From Argyresthia goedartella (taxonomy: Eukaryota; Arthropoda; Insecta; Lepidoptera; Argyresthiidae): a stretch of DNA of 64,000 bases. Both the position numbers and the translations under genes were made by a program. The notes under the pieces were generated by a model. It saw only the letters and a program-made list of their open reading frames with translations, did not search any database and was not told where the DNA came from. The stretch lies in assembly GCA_949825045.1 (NCBI GenBank), contig OX463816.1, positions 18,177,243-18,241,242 on the forward strand, read 5' to 3'. Position 1 is the stretch's first letter. Every line of letters begins with the position of its first letter. This document shows positions 18,320 through 29,740 of the stretch, piece after piece.

Positions 18320-21300
18320 CTGTTGATGAAAGGCAGGGATTTTATTTAAATTTGAAAGGTAAGTTCTAAACGTTTTTCAGGAGAAATTATATGCGGAGAA
18401 GATGGGAAATAATTTCGTACCGTGCCACTCTGAATCGTTTAGAAAATGCTAGCTGGACAAAATTCGCCAATTTTCGAAAAAGTTTTTTTCTTATAGTTTT
18501 TTAGTCTGGGTGAGGTCACCGGTGACCTACATAGCATTTAACGTGTTAATTTCGCGAAACGCGTGCGGATTGTATATTGCAACCTGTTTTGGATAAGTCA
18601 ACGCCGAGATTGGTCGGAGGCACAAAGTGATGTCATTAGGAGTGTGCTCCCTAGATCAACATTCACTTTGATAAGCAAGTGGGGTTGTGACGGAGGTTCT
18701 GGCCTTACAAACAGAAATTTGAGGACTCCGGGGCGGCAGACGAATTTATATTTGTGTTTTATTTTGTTCCTTTGAGGTTGTATCATGGCGATCTTATTAT
18801 TTGGCAAAACCCACGTCCATCTTTAACGCATTGACAGACAGACCACCCAGCAACTATTGCTCAAACGTCACATTTAGAGTTGTTCAAAAGTTACCAACGC
18901 TCAGTGCCGTTGAACACCTATGCTTGTTCGTATTAACCAGCGCTAGGTGCCGAGAACACGTCATTCGTAGAAAAGCGAATCCCGACTCAGTGTGCCGCTC
19001 GACACCCATAGTTGTCCGGGTTGTTCTTAGTTCATACCAAAAAATGACAAACGTCATCCCATGAAAAGACGTCAGTTTGACAGACAGTCACACCGGGCCG
19101 TTCAGTAACTACAACTGTCAACTGTCATCGGGCGACTATCGCCCGGCGATAATCACCCCTGGGTCGTGTTCAGTAATTACGCACCGAGTGTGATTGTCGC
19201 CCGGCGATAGTCACCCGATGACAGTTCCCCATACAAATCTACGATCGCACTGAATTTGTATGGGGAACTGTCATCGGGTGACTATCGCCGGTATATCTGT
19301 GATCCGGACTATCTGTAATGATCATTGTGCCGGTCGACTATGTTATTCATATTTCCACGTAATGTTAAGATAAGTTGACGACCGTCACAGATAAGGTATA
19401 TTTATATTCATCACGTAGTTTTGTAGTAAGTTGTATATAAGCTTAGTATATCCTATAATAAATTAGTCTAGTATTTGCGCGCACCTCAAGCCTTTTACTT
19501 TACTCCCGAAGGTGTCGCTCTCCTTATAATTGCCTCTGGCCAAGTGGTGACCTGACTTCTGAACATCAGCAACCTTCGGTAATAGCAGCATGGACCCAGC
19601 CGCGAAGAAAACCTTAGAAGTGCAGCAAGAAGCACTTCGTCCAAGATCGCCGAGCCCCGACTTCGGTTTGCATACCTATTTCAAACCACGCTGCAGAACT
19701 CCATAATCAAGACCCCACCCAAACCAAGACGACATCAAGCAAGCCATGACCGGACCAGATTTGAAAACGGACCAGAAGCCAAAAGATTTCAACTGAAGAT
19801 TTCCCGCATCGAACTCAAGATACCGCAAGAACCGATAGTCAGCTGACTGCTGATTTATCAAAATGGAGCTCGCACCAGCAGAAACGAACGCGTCGGCAAA
19901 TTCATTCACAGCAAGCAGCTTTTCAAGTTCAAGACATAAGAAGCCGTTCCAGCCCCCAGAAGAGTATTGAAACATCATCGATATACCTAATTCAACATAG
20001 CACGAAGAATAATCAAATCACTGAAGAGAGAGAGAGATATATATATACGAATGGTGTACAAGATGTGCCCTATGTTGCCAAATCCCAAGGTTTTTAGGCA
20101 CACAAATTTCATCAATCGACAACTTAATATTCACTCAAGAGTGAAGAGCACGCACGTACATATGACGTACGAGATCATTGACTGCCTACAGCCAAGGTTA
20201 CAGATTTAATGCTGACGCTGATTCAGCACAATCATCCTTGTGTAGGTACGGTCGCAATTATAAACAAACAGTGATTACAACTTCAACGACGTGCGATGTA
20301 AATTGACTCATCGATTCCTGAAAAACATGGGCGGCTGCAGCATCAGACGACTCTCCTGCAGATCTTTTCCAGTTATAGGTTAGGTTAATTTACTAACCGC
20401 GAAGCCCCATTTTCCTATTGTTTTTCTGTTTTCCAGTTTTTAGTTTATTTTATGTTGTGTGCGACCAGATACAAGACTTGCATGTAGGTAAATATTAAGT
20501 AATTCTTTAAACTTATGTAGAATTCACATAACCGTAGTTCCTTTATTTTTCTAATTCGTGTAAGATTTACCTTTAGATTAAGTTGAAGTATGCACAATTA
20601 CTATCTAATTTATTTTTATTAAAATCCTACTAGTTATTATTGCAGTTGATATAAGTTTGTGGTAGACACATTTTTAAAGTTACTTCGATTCATTTAAGGT
20701 TATTGTTTGATTCTAACTTAGATTTTTGTTCATTGTTATAAGTACATTCATTTGTTTTTTCCCTAAAGGGGGAGTATCTGTGCCGGTCGACTATGTCAGT
20801 CATATTTCCACGTAATGTTAAGATAAGTTGACGACCGTCATAGATAAGGTATATTTATATTCATCACGTAGTTTTGTAGTAAGTTGTATATAAGCTTAGT
20901 ATATCCTACAATAAATTAGTCTAGTATTTGCGCGCATCTCAAGCCTTTTACTTTACTCCCGAAGGTGTCACTCTCCTTATAATTGCCTCTGGCAAAATCA
21001 TGATCAAATGTCTTGCAGTGTGTGTGTGTGTGTGTGAAGCGGCCTTTCACATGTATGTAATATGTATAATAGCCAGGCAGGTAGAACCACGGCCGGCGTA
21101 GAACTTTATTTTCATAAAAAATTCAGAACAAACTGGTGTGGTAGTCGAAATGGGAATAAACCATTTCCTTCCAATTAAAAGGACACGCAGAGTGGTCAGA
21201 GGCACTGAGCAAAGTAATAGATCAGATCCATTGTTCAACTATAAGTGACCGGGGCATCTAGTCAAAGTATGGTTGACAACTAGATTGTACAGAGGCATTG

Positions 21301-24300
21301 AATGTGTTAACTATGTACCTACTGCCGACCCATAAATTATTATTATTATTATTGTGTTCAGTCGGAGATGTCCAAATTTCTGTCAAACATAATTTCATCT
21401 TGACTATGGGCGATGGGAAAGTATGTAACGCGTTACCGAACACACGTTTAGCTCAAACGTGTTACATATGTAAAGCCACGCCGAAAACAATGCATGATGA
21501 AGTGAAGGGTCATGCATGACGGTCAGCAAGAAAATTTTGGTTTTGGGCAACTCAAAGGTTTTGGGTTGTCCACACTACTACATGTGTGGATTCGCAGTTT
21601 CGATTGTCAGTTGCACATAATTTATCGTCTTGGCATCGATCGCAAGAAATGGCAAGCCAGAGGTGAAGACGATAATTTAAGCGTGAAACAGCGCTCAGAC
21701 ATAATAAAAGGTTTGTTCAAAAAGGAAGGTTTGATTGTGGACCAACCAAAGCCGGGGTACCGAAATACAAACGATGGTAACACGCGCGTAGATTTTTTGA
21801 TAATGCGGGTCTGAGTGCGGAGATTACCGGGTTAGATGCTTATCTTATTAAAAAGTTCAATATAAGGTTAGATGCTAATCTTGGATTATCTATCTATCCA
21901 TCTATCTTATTAAAAAGTTCAATTAAGAACATTGTCATCTGGCTATGATATGGTTTGGTGAAATTTGAAAACCTCTGTAGAAACGCGGCAACTTTACTTA
22001 ATTCTATTCGTGGTACTTCATGCCTGCCACTTTCCATATGATCCTTATGCACAGTACTGAGGTAATAAAGAGCTCATTACTACCGATTGGGCAGTTCAGC
22101 GAAGAAGCCCAAGAAGCGAGAAACAAAGTCATACGCCGTTTGCGGCTGCGTAATACTCGCAAGACATCACTATTGCCACGAATACAGACTTGATGCACAT
22201 TATTTTGGCATCATCTGCCCCTTTGATTTACTCAGTCAGAGATATTCCTAGGAAAAAACCGAACATTTTAATGCATGAAATTCTCGATTTAACTAATCCC
22301 GCCTTCAGTGACCATTTTGCGACCTACTACTTGTAATATAATTAGAAGCGAAGAAGAATCTGACTCATTTGCGGATGAAGAAGAGTATCTCTTATATTTG
22401 TTGTGTAAATTAATAGATTTAAGGTACTTTTATCACCGTCATATGGTCAAAACTGTTTGTTTATAAACTAACGTTTTTTTTCTAATTAGTTGGTCAACTA
22501 TCGACAGATAGTAAATTGTAGCGTACTGCTTACTACATGACACGATAGTTGATAAACTAACGGTTAAAACCTTTAAATATTACTATTTAAATATTACGTT
22601 TAAACCAGTTTACAGTGGTTTAAACTTAAATTGCAAACGAAATACCAGGGCAAACACTACGGTAGCTTAGGTGAAGATAAGAGGGGGCGAGCGCAGCGAA
22701 GCCCCCGAACAGTCTTCGTGTTAGGTTGACATGTAAGAACAAAATAAACGTAAATTCTAAACCCTGTCGGTCTGGTTTACTATCTGTCCATAGCTGCTCA
22801 ACTAACGATTTTGACTATCTTACGGTAACATATATTATTTTTTATGAATTAGGTTTTGTACTGTTTGTATACTCGGCGCCACGACTAAAGAGCTTTGTCC
22901 TTGAATGCGCAGTAGTCACTTTTCACAAGTGTTTGGCGCGGGGAAGTGAGGAGCGACGGGGGCGGTAGTCAGCGCCGGCACCTGATTCGTTGATCAGTCG
23001 CTTCCCGATGCCCGCACCGAAAGCACGTCTCGAAGCTTCTTGAGTACAGTCGCATACAATATTACCCAACGTTATCTTTCGCCCCGGTCGAAAATGCCGA
23101 AAAATAAAGTACTGACTAGGCAAGCTAGAAAAATGGTTTACGATGTGAACTGTTATATCAAAAAAGAGTCTGATGAAATACTGATGAAGAAGTCTGATGA
23201 AAAACTTAATTGTGGTTTAATTGTTACAAATTATTAGTCAGCGGGAAGAAAAGAGTGTGCAGGACTATTACTACAAGTATCTATATTCACTAGGCCCTAG
23301 TGACTAGGGGCATTCTATGCTAGGGGGTTATTTATATATAGGTTTCAACCTTGACGTTAACAAATGTTGTCAATAGAGAGTACCTATAGTTTATTTGACA
23401 CAAAGTCCATTATTTACATCGGCTAATATCCCAATCAACAAAATATCAAACAGAGAAAAAATAGAAGTGAAGAAAGTCCTGAACACTCATTCCTTCACAC
23501 TAACCCTAAAAACGCACTTCGGAATTATGCCGCGACTGTACACATGCGCAGTAATCCCCGCCAGTTTCTCCGAGAGCTCTTTATTCGTGGCGCCGAGTGT
23601 ATATTATACTCATTATTAAGTCTCGAATCCTATTAATAACAATAATTAACTACTATTGAGCTTAAATAAACCATTTAGATGTCAAAAAATAAGTAATATT
23701 GTCCAGCTAGCATGTTCTAGACGATTCAGTGTGCGTGCTTATATCGTAGGTTATAAAGACAACGATCTTACTGCAATGGAGTGCATTATCATCAGAGAAC
23801 TCTCAGTGACATGTTGCTTGCTCATCGCCTCAAATGAGCTCCAAGTCGAAGCTCATGGCTTACTTAGGCATGTTCTCATTTCTCATTCTCTCATAATATT
23901 GAAGTGTGAACATTAGTCAACTTGTACGGCTTACAAGGTATGTGATTTGTACCGAATAGCCTTTGATGTTCTATGTTACCGCTTGACCAATTTATATTTT
24001 TATCAACACTTGCTCGTAAAGTCACTCTTTATGGCAACGCATTTAGGTTCATAATTGAGCTTTTTACGCACTAGTGCTTTTTATTTTAATACCGCACTAG
24101 TACTGAACATGGCACGTATTATTTATTTTATCTACACACGTATCATAAACCGTCTTTACTGCGTCTGAAAACCGCACGTTAAGACCAGCATAATGTAAAA
24201 CTATTTGGTAAAAAATCATTATCTGAAAATTTTTGTACATTATGGTCATAATGTGTAAATTTTATACATATTATGACATTCAAATTTCGAATGCCGACGC

Positions 24301-27300
24301 CCGCCTGCGTGCCGGCACTAGTTTGTCTGTGAAGTTGACTACAGAACAAGCTAAACAACTGCAGATCAATGATCAATGCCACAATGCCGGTCAAACATGC
24401 GGTTCCTGAACATATCAAAGAGAGCTTAAGATATGTGTGTAGATAAACTAGTGTATGTAACTGTACATAATTAGGCATTAAAACTCTCGAGTGATATTAT
24501 TATATATAATAATAACGCTCCTTAAATGCTTTAGTTAAAATTCTGAGAGCGCGCCATTTTCCATAAATATTTCTTGACGTTTTCGTTGTGTGGTTAATTA
24601 TAATCAATACAAGTCTTGTTTTTTTCCGCAAGTGTATTGAAAAACGTCGCATGAAACGCGTGTGCAAGGATCATTAAACACCCGGCTAACTTACGGCGCT
24701 CGCCGACGGCCCGCGCGAATAATACTGCCTCGTGTGTTATGACCAACATAGCACACTTGTAAGTACATAAACTAAACTAAGTATTATCATCGAGGAATAT
24801 AACTCACAGCAGCTAAACTGGAAGTGACGTGCGTAACGACATTATCCGCGAAGTAGGGCGTGTTGAGCAGGATCTGCTTCACCAGGTCGTAAAAGGACAG
24901 CTGGCCTATCGTCATGAGCACGGAGCGGCTGCAGTTCATACTGGCGCCGGCCCACAGCCGAGCGACGCCCTCCTTCGCCGCCACGCGGTACACGCCGTGG
25001 ATCGCGTTCTTGTAGCTGGAGTGAGTGAGTGAACGACATTGTGAACGAATGAATTAAATAAAAAACAAAGAAAAATAAGAGCCTTGTCATATAAATGATC
25101 ATTTGTTTGGGATCCAATTAATCCAATCAAAGCTCTGTCTCTCTCACCTTTATGAGTTATCCACTTGGTTGGCATAGGCTTGCAGAATTTTCATTGGTTT
25201 TGGACCAAGCCGCAAGGTTAAAAATTTGGTGGCATGTTAAGTGTAAAAGTTAATGATATTGGATCCAAGACATATTATCATTTAAATGACAGTATAAATA
25301 GGCCCCATGGTGTTACAACTTTAACCCCCCGACGAAAAAGAGGGGTGCTATAAGTTTTACTGCGATGGTTCTCAGATATATTTAAGAAATTATTAATTAT
25401 TATTATTATATATTATTATTATATTATTTATTATTATTATTTATATTTATTATTATTATTATTATATTATTATATATATTATTATTATAAGAAATTATTA
25501 AATTATTATTATTAAGAAAGTCAGCATAGGAAACAAGTGAACCAAATTTATTCCGTAAGCTTTAAGCTTAGTGTATCAGCGTTGTTTTAATTTATTTATT
25601 TATAGTTATCCTACCAAAATGGAGTATTGCATAACTGAATAGAAGTGGGCACAATTGTGCCTGCGCCACTCCGTATGGGACAAGGCGTGACGCATGACGC
25701 TTTGTATATTTGTAAGTTATCCTATACAGGTTGGCAGAGCAGGGCACGTCCTGGCATCAATGACTGTCGGTAATGTGCAGAGAACTTGATTCTTGAGGCA
25801 GTTCAGCTTAGACTGTCCCATTCTGACTTGCACACGTCTATCGTAACTCTCATGTGGCAGAAGAGAAGAGATAACCACTTTAGCTATTATATTTACGTGC
25901 ATTCATGCAGTTTTGTACCCTGGATTTGTCAATAACTAATGGTAATCTGGTGTTGAATTAAATAAATATTTGTCTGAGTAATTTATAGAATACTGAGTAA
26001 TACCTATGTTAGTATGCTTACTTTCTTCGTTGGTCAGGCGGTAGTTTGATGTCATTCTGCATCCTAACATTCACTAGATCTGCAGGATTTCCGACGAGAC
26101 CTCCGGCAAATCCACCTAAGCCAGCTACAAAGGCAGACAGGTAAAATGGTAAACCACTACCCTGGAAAAGAAAAAAGGTTTTGTTACAATTTAATTGATA
26201 GACAAACATGTCATTCTAAAATATAAAAACCGGTCTCGGGTCACGTATAACACATCTAGGGATGTTATACAATAATTTACACCTTAGTAGTTATTCTTAC
26301 ATCTTTAGGCATCAATTGTTGTTTTGAATACTCATAAATTCCGAATCGAGCCGTGGAGTATGTCAGCTGTCTCAGTAATGACGCTGATATACCATTGTAA
26401 AGCCCCATGATGCCTGAAAATTGAAACAAGAAAAATTAAATAAAGTTAATTATTTTTGGTCATCATTTGGGTGAAATGGTCATAATAGAGATCCGTTGAC
26501 CCGCCTCATCGCCTCTCTTTCTGGCATAAGGTGAGAGAGAGAGAGATGTCACACCCACCACATCCGCGCTCAGAGTCAGAAAAACTAGTTCTAGTTCAGT
26601 ACTGACTAAATTGACTTGATTACGCAAAACTAAAACAATAGTTATTTGTGCAACAAGAGAGCAAAGTTCCCATTGCTGAGATGAATAGTTCTATGTGCAG
26701 TACGAGACCAAAGTTATTTGCATTTCGTGCCTTTGAGTCCCTCGCTCACTCAGGATTCTAACGTAGAATCACTCGCTACGCTAGTGATTTAAATATAGTA
26801 TCCTTCGCTCGCTCGGGACTCAAACAAGCACTCGCAACAAAAACCAACTTTGCTCTCTTGTTGCACAAATAACTAGTCTTGTCATGTACTATCAAACCAT
26901 CTGAATCATGACCCACCATAAGCTTATTTTGCTAAACCCCTTAAATGCAAGTAGGTCGAAATTCGCTTGAAGGTTTATTTCCTTGGTAACGAACTTGTTA
27001 TCATTTGATTAGACACTGACATTTTGATAGATCTTACAAGTTTGAAAGTTTCAAACGAATTATCAGGCAAAAGGGTCATGATTCTGTTAGTTCGCTAGTA
27101 CATATTAAATTCTCTTTTTTACGGACTTACAAAAGAAGACTAAAAACTCACCCTGTTTCTTAACCACCCGCCCAGTGAGTTGCAACAAGGAGATATTCTT
27201 CCCCTTCTGCGTTTGCATCTGCACTTTGAGCAGGTCGAGCGGGTGTGTGACGCATGCCGCCCCGGCCGACGCGAGTCCACCGAAGTACCATCGCGAGCGC

Positions 27301-27325
27301 CGTGGGATGACCTCTTTGGTTTGAT
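18092..27325 (-). CDS. SLC25A10: Mitochondrial dicarboxylate carrier, five exons
   Basis: This inner-membrane antiporter exchanges malate or succinate for phosphate and thiosulfate. Five minus-strand exons join in phase: 27325-27152, 26413-26301, 26161-26022, 25015-24808, 18319-18092. They give about 287 residues from DQTKEVIPRRSRWYFGGLAS to LEQLRINFGF-stop, the usual length of the family. All three carrier signatures are present: HPLDLLKVQMQTQ in repeat 1, GNPADLVNVRMQND in repeat 2 and QPVDVLKTRAMN in repeat 3. WYFGGLAS, the N-for-K change in PADLVN, and TILTFVFLEQL are typical of DIC rather than of the oxoglutarate carrier or UCPs. The initiator exon is missing; because the human protein starts only a few residues before WYFGG, it should be very short. 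Introns of 111-6488 bp hold transposons; the largest carries the LTR element at 19326. A possible 5' exon is at 35121-35280. Confidence 0.93.
19125..19300. repeat. Palindromic element with perfect 38-bp arms
   Basis: 19201-19238 (ccggcgatagtcacccgatg...) and 19254-19291 are exact reverse complements around a 15-nt loop. A related, imperfect copy of the arm (ctgtcatcgggcgactatcg) lies just left at 19127. The flank cagtaactac / cagtaattac suggests repeated units. Probably a non-autonomous DNA element in the last SLC25A10 intron. Confidence 0.85.
19326..19542 (+). repeat. Left LTR
   Basis: Starts TGTGCC and ends near ctctggcca before the primer-binding-like agtggtgacc. Right copy at 20779. The exact last base is uncertain by two or three. 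Confidence 0.85.
20779..20995 (+). repeat. Right LTR
   Basis: Preceded by the polypurine tract aaagggggag. Ends near ctctggcaa; the flanks share atgatca on both sides, a possible duplicated target. Confidence 0.85.
21361..22345 (+). mobile_element. Decayed uncharacterised TE-like gene (NDGNTAR family), copy 1
   Basis: Frames on + read QISVKHNFILTMGDGKVCNA then TCYICKATPKTMHDEV (21370-21505), GFGLSTLLHVWIRSFDCQLH and DRKKWQARGEDDNL (21550-21690), VDQPKPGYRNTNDGNTR (21735-21785), GLSAEITGLDAYLIKKF (21811-21860), LPIGQFSEEAQEARNK (22084-22130) and DLMHIILASSAPLIYSVRDI (22189-22250). This order matches a multicopy protein family of unknown function in arthropod genomes. Two zinc-binding-like cysteines (CYIC) are visible. 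Several frameshifts. A second copy lies at 53640-55480 on the other strand. Confidence 0.7.
22640..22745. mobile_element. MITE end, related to 44940-45440
   Basis: tacggtagcttaggtgaag, gcgaagccccc and cttcgtgttaggttgacatg occur in this order; the same string appears inverted at 45440-45350. One end only was located. Confidence 0.55.
22746..24807. other. SLC25A10 intron, no host exon seen
   Basis: A short + frame at 23094 (MPKNKVLTRQARKMVYDVNC then YIKKESDE) resembles the N-terminus of lepidopteran transposon ORFs ('..sk..R..V..V..y..kE') and ends after about 48 codons. The rest is AT-rich with nothing recognised. Confidence 0.4.
24808..25015 (-). CDS. SLC25A10: SLC25A10 exon encoding repeat 2 end and repeat 3 start
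   Basis: Acceptor tccag (25020-25016), donor gtgagtt (24807). It encodes YKNAIHGVYRVAAKEGVARL, WAGASMNCSRSVLMTIGQLS, FYDLVKQILL and on to THVTSSLAA. Reading frame joins RR-N with the exon at 26022. Confidence 0.92.
25380..25515. repeat. (ATT)n-rich low-complexity tract
   Basis: Almost entirely A and T with many ATT/TTA repeats. Confidence 0.9.
25645..25700 (+). repeat. Short dispersed repeat, copy 1 of 4
   Basis: gtgggcacaattgtgcctgc, then ccactccgtatggga and ggcgtgacg. Similar stretches lie at 47621, 51491 and 59862, always in the + orientation. Probably the tail of a SINE or LINE family. Confidence 0.7.
26022..26161 (-). CDS. SLC25A10: SLC25A10 exon with the second carrier signature
   Basis: Acceptor ttttccag before 26161; donor gtaagc from 26021. 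Encodes GSGLPFYLSAFVAGLGGFAG, GLVGNPADLVNVRMQND and IKLPPDQRR. Confidence 0.93.
26301..26413 (-). CDS. SLC25A10: SLC25A10 second visible exon
   Basis: Acceptor ttttcag before 26413; donor gtaaga from 26300. Encodes IMGLYNGISASLLRQLTYST and ARFGIYEYSKQQLMPKD, the matrix loop and helix 2 of repeat 1. Confidence 0.93.
26639..26875. mobile_element. MITE with 30-bp perfect terminal inverted repeats
   Basis: gttatttgtgcaacaagaga at 26641 begins a 28-bp arm (26641-26668) repeated exactly inverted at 26846-26873; adding the flanking TA on both sides extends the palindrome. Length 237 bp, no ORF. A TA target is usual for Tc1/mariner-derived MITEs. Located in the intron between two SLC25A10 exons. Confidence 0.85.
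27152..27325 (-). CDS. SLC25A10: SLC25A10 first visible exon
   Basis: Acceptor ctcag (27330-27326), phase 1; donor gtgagt from 27151. Encodes QTKEVIPRRSRWYFGGLASA, GAACVTHPLDLLKVQMQTQK and LTGRVVKKQ. There is no suitable ATG in the exon, so an upstream exon must supply the start. Confidence 0.92.
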
Positions 27326-27629
27326 CTGAGAAGAAATTATCAAATTATATTACAATATTAGCCCAATATATTAAGGAACCAAAAGTGATTCAGCTTACAT
27401 GACTTGTAGAAATCAACAAAATAATTTGTTTTCTGGGATTGTTTGGTATCGTGTGGGTAAGTCAAACATAAGTTTGTAACCTCAAAAGTAGGGGGACAAC
27501 TTTTGGTAGCTTGAAACTTTCGGACTTAAATCAGTTATTCGCTCTTAACTCGAAAACCATCAAAAATAACAATAAAGTTACTTCTACATATATTAGCTAT
27601 ATTAAATTTTGAGCACATTATGTCATAGA

Positions 27630-27723
27630 CATTTTTACTGTAGGATTAATACTTTAAAAGGGCACAATCGGTCAAACATTTTTACTGTAGGATTAATACT
27701 TAAAAAGGGCACAATCGGTCAAA
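27630..27723. repeat. 47-bp tandem duplication
   Basis: 27630-27676 and 27677-27723 are near-identical (catttttactgtaggattaa...ggcacaatcggtcaaa). Confidence 0.85.
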
Positions 27724-27880
27724 CATAATCAAGACTGATTTTTTGTAGAGGAATCGGTAAATGTTCCACCCATTGTGTTCACCGCACCACATTGGCATAG
27801 TGACTGGTGCATCGCGATACTACATACCTAGTGCAAGTTCCAGAACACCGTCCAGGTCCAAAAGTTTATAGGATGTGGTG

Positions 27881-27985
27881 TTTGTTTGTGGTTACTATGA
27901 ACAATCAACCGTCCATTAGCTGTTTAACCTCAGAATAAAATATTACTCCAAGACACTGCGACTCTTTTGAAAGTGTATATTTAAA
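27881..27985 (+). repeat. Left Copia LTR, partial
   Basis: tttgtttgtggttactatg, attagctgttt, cctcagaataaa and attactccaagaca recur at 30991-31094. The first about 30 bases of the right LTR have no counterpart here, so the left end is truncated or replaced. Confidence 0.8.
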
Positions 27986-29556
27986 TAGTTATGGGCCCAG
28001 AATATCAAATTTTCTATTGCCAAATTTAGCGGACTAGAAGATTTCTCGTCATGGAAATTTGCTATGAAAATGCTAGTTCGCGATTTTTTTTTTATTTACG
28101 TCAAAACTTCCGAAGAAAGATGATGCTGCAGAGATCGAGAAGGATCAAGAGGCATTTACGATAATATGTTTACATCTGGAAACTTTATCTCTAACTCTAT
28201 CCGTATGTACGGAATCATTCCAATGCGAAAAAAGTGTGGGATGCGTTGGCAGCCATTTTCGAAGACAAAGGAATAAATAGACGAATAACTCCGATGAATT
28301 ATCTCTTAGATGAGAAGCTGGAGAATCACCGTTCGATGCATAATTATGTAGGTAGCTGCTGTCATGAGTCACGCTCAAAAGCTTAAGGAAATTAATCAAA
28401 GCTACGATGACGATTTAGTTGCTGTGGTACTTTTGAGAGGTTTGCCTGATGTTTATCGTCCATAACGGATGGCACTAGAGCACTCAGGAATTAAACTTAC
28501 CTCTGAAAATGTTCGGCAAAAGCTTTTACAAGAATATCGCGCTCAGAGCTCTTCGAATGATTCCTCGTCTGTCAACTCGGCATTTGTAGCAAGGAATCTC
28601 AGCATTCGGTATTAAAGTTCAAGTGCTTTAAATGTCAAGAAGACAAGAAGTCCGACTGCCCGAAGCTGATAAAGGAATTGGATGGTGAAGGCGTATCAAC
28701 GGTTTCTTCGAAGTTGAAGAAAGTTGCGCTATGCTGTTCGCTGTCAGTGCACAGTTCCTTCAGTCCCTCGAAATTTACCTGGATAGTGGTGCCTCGACTC
28801 ATGTAAGATTTCAGAAGCACTGGTTTAGAGACTTTAAGGTTACTTAAAAGAATGTTGTGACATATGCGAATGATGACAAAATGTCAAGCGAAGCTAAAGG
28901 TGACATTATGGTAGGTCTGAAAGAAGTTTTTTTACCTAATATAGATTGTTCCTTTATACCTAATTTGAGCGTTAATCTTCTGTCAACATCGAGTAGGTAC
29001 AGAACGATGGAAAAGTAATTTTTGATTCTAATGGTTGTAGGATGTTTCACCAATCGATAGGCAAGATTACGAGTAAACTTGTGGTTACTGCAAGTGCAGT
29101 CTCAGGTATCTCTTACTACAAGCAATATTTATATTGCTACAATAGTATGTGCAATTTAGAGGAAGAACCACGGTCGTACAAAGAAGTCCTACAAAGACCT
29201 GATAGCCATGAGTGGCAAGCAGCGTTGAAACGGGAGTTGGAGTCCATGAGGGAGCACGATGTTTGGAAGGTGGTTGACAAACCCCCTGGAGCCAAAGTCG
29301 TGGGAAACAAGTGGATCTACAAATATAAGTACGATGCTGACGGGAACCTGACCTACAAAGCCAGACTCGTCGCAAAAGGCTTCACGAAGTCGTGCGGTGT
29401 GGATTACTTCGATACATTTTCACCCGTCGTGAGAAGATCAACCCTAAGGCTGTTGCTGGCGTTGGTTGCTGAAAACGATTTACAGGTGCATCACTTCGAC
29501 TTAAATACAGCGTTTCTTAACGGGGATTTGCAAGAAAAGGTTAAAGTATATGCAAT

Positions 29557-29648
29557 GAGGGTTTTCGATACTTTTTCTGCCACCAGGCGGCGCCTCGTAG
29601 GCGTCAGGTCTAAACAGCTGTCAGATAGTACAAAGTCAGAAAACCCTC
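29557..29648. mobile_element. 92-bp MITE, first of a tandem pair
   Basis: Starts gagggttttc and ends gaaaaccctc (10-bp perfect inverted ends). Interior ccaccaggcggcgcctcgta is a partial palindrome. It interrupts the Copia RT frame between VKVYA and PEGYIEEG. Confidence 0.85.
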
Positions 29649-29740
29649 GAGGGTTTTCGATACTTTTTCTGCCACCAGGCGGCGCCTCGTAGGCGTCAGG
29701 TCTAAACAGCTGTCAGATAGTACAAAGTCAAAAAACCCTC
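29649..29740. mobile_element. 92-bp MITE, second of a tandem pair
   Basis: Same length and sequence as 29557-29648 except for one base near the right end (caaaaaaccctc). Joined head to tail with no spacer; the junction is the 20-bp palindrome gaaaaccctcgagggttttc. Confidence 0.85.

Larger units (their letters stand above)
19326..20995 (+). mobile_element. Non-autonomous LTR retroelement (TRIM/LARD-like)
   Basis: Two direct repeats of about 217 bp, 19326-19542 and 20779-20995, both start TGTGCCGGTCGAC and differ at roughly six positions. The sequence after the left LTR (agtggtgacc) resembles a primer-binding site and the one before the right LTR (aaagggggagtat) is a polypurine tract. The 1.24-kb interior has no gag or pol; it starts with a short frame MDPAAKKTLEVQQEALRPRS that stops early. 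It therefore depends on another element. The about 3% LTR divergence makes it one of the younger insertions here. Confidence 0.88.

Noticed and set aside
24829..25175. ORFs of 67, 91 and 79 codons around 25 kb
   Set aside because: They are shadow frames of the GC-rich SLC25A10 exon 24808-25015.
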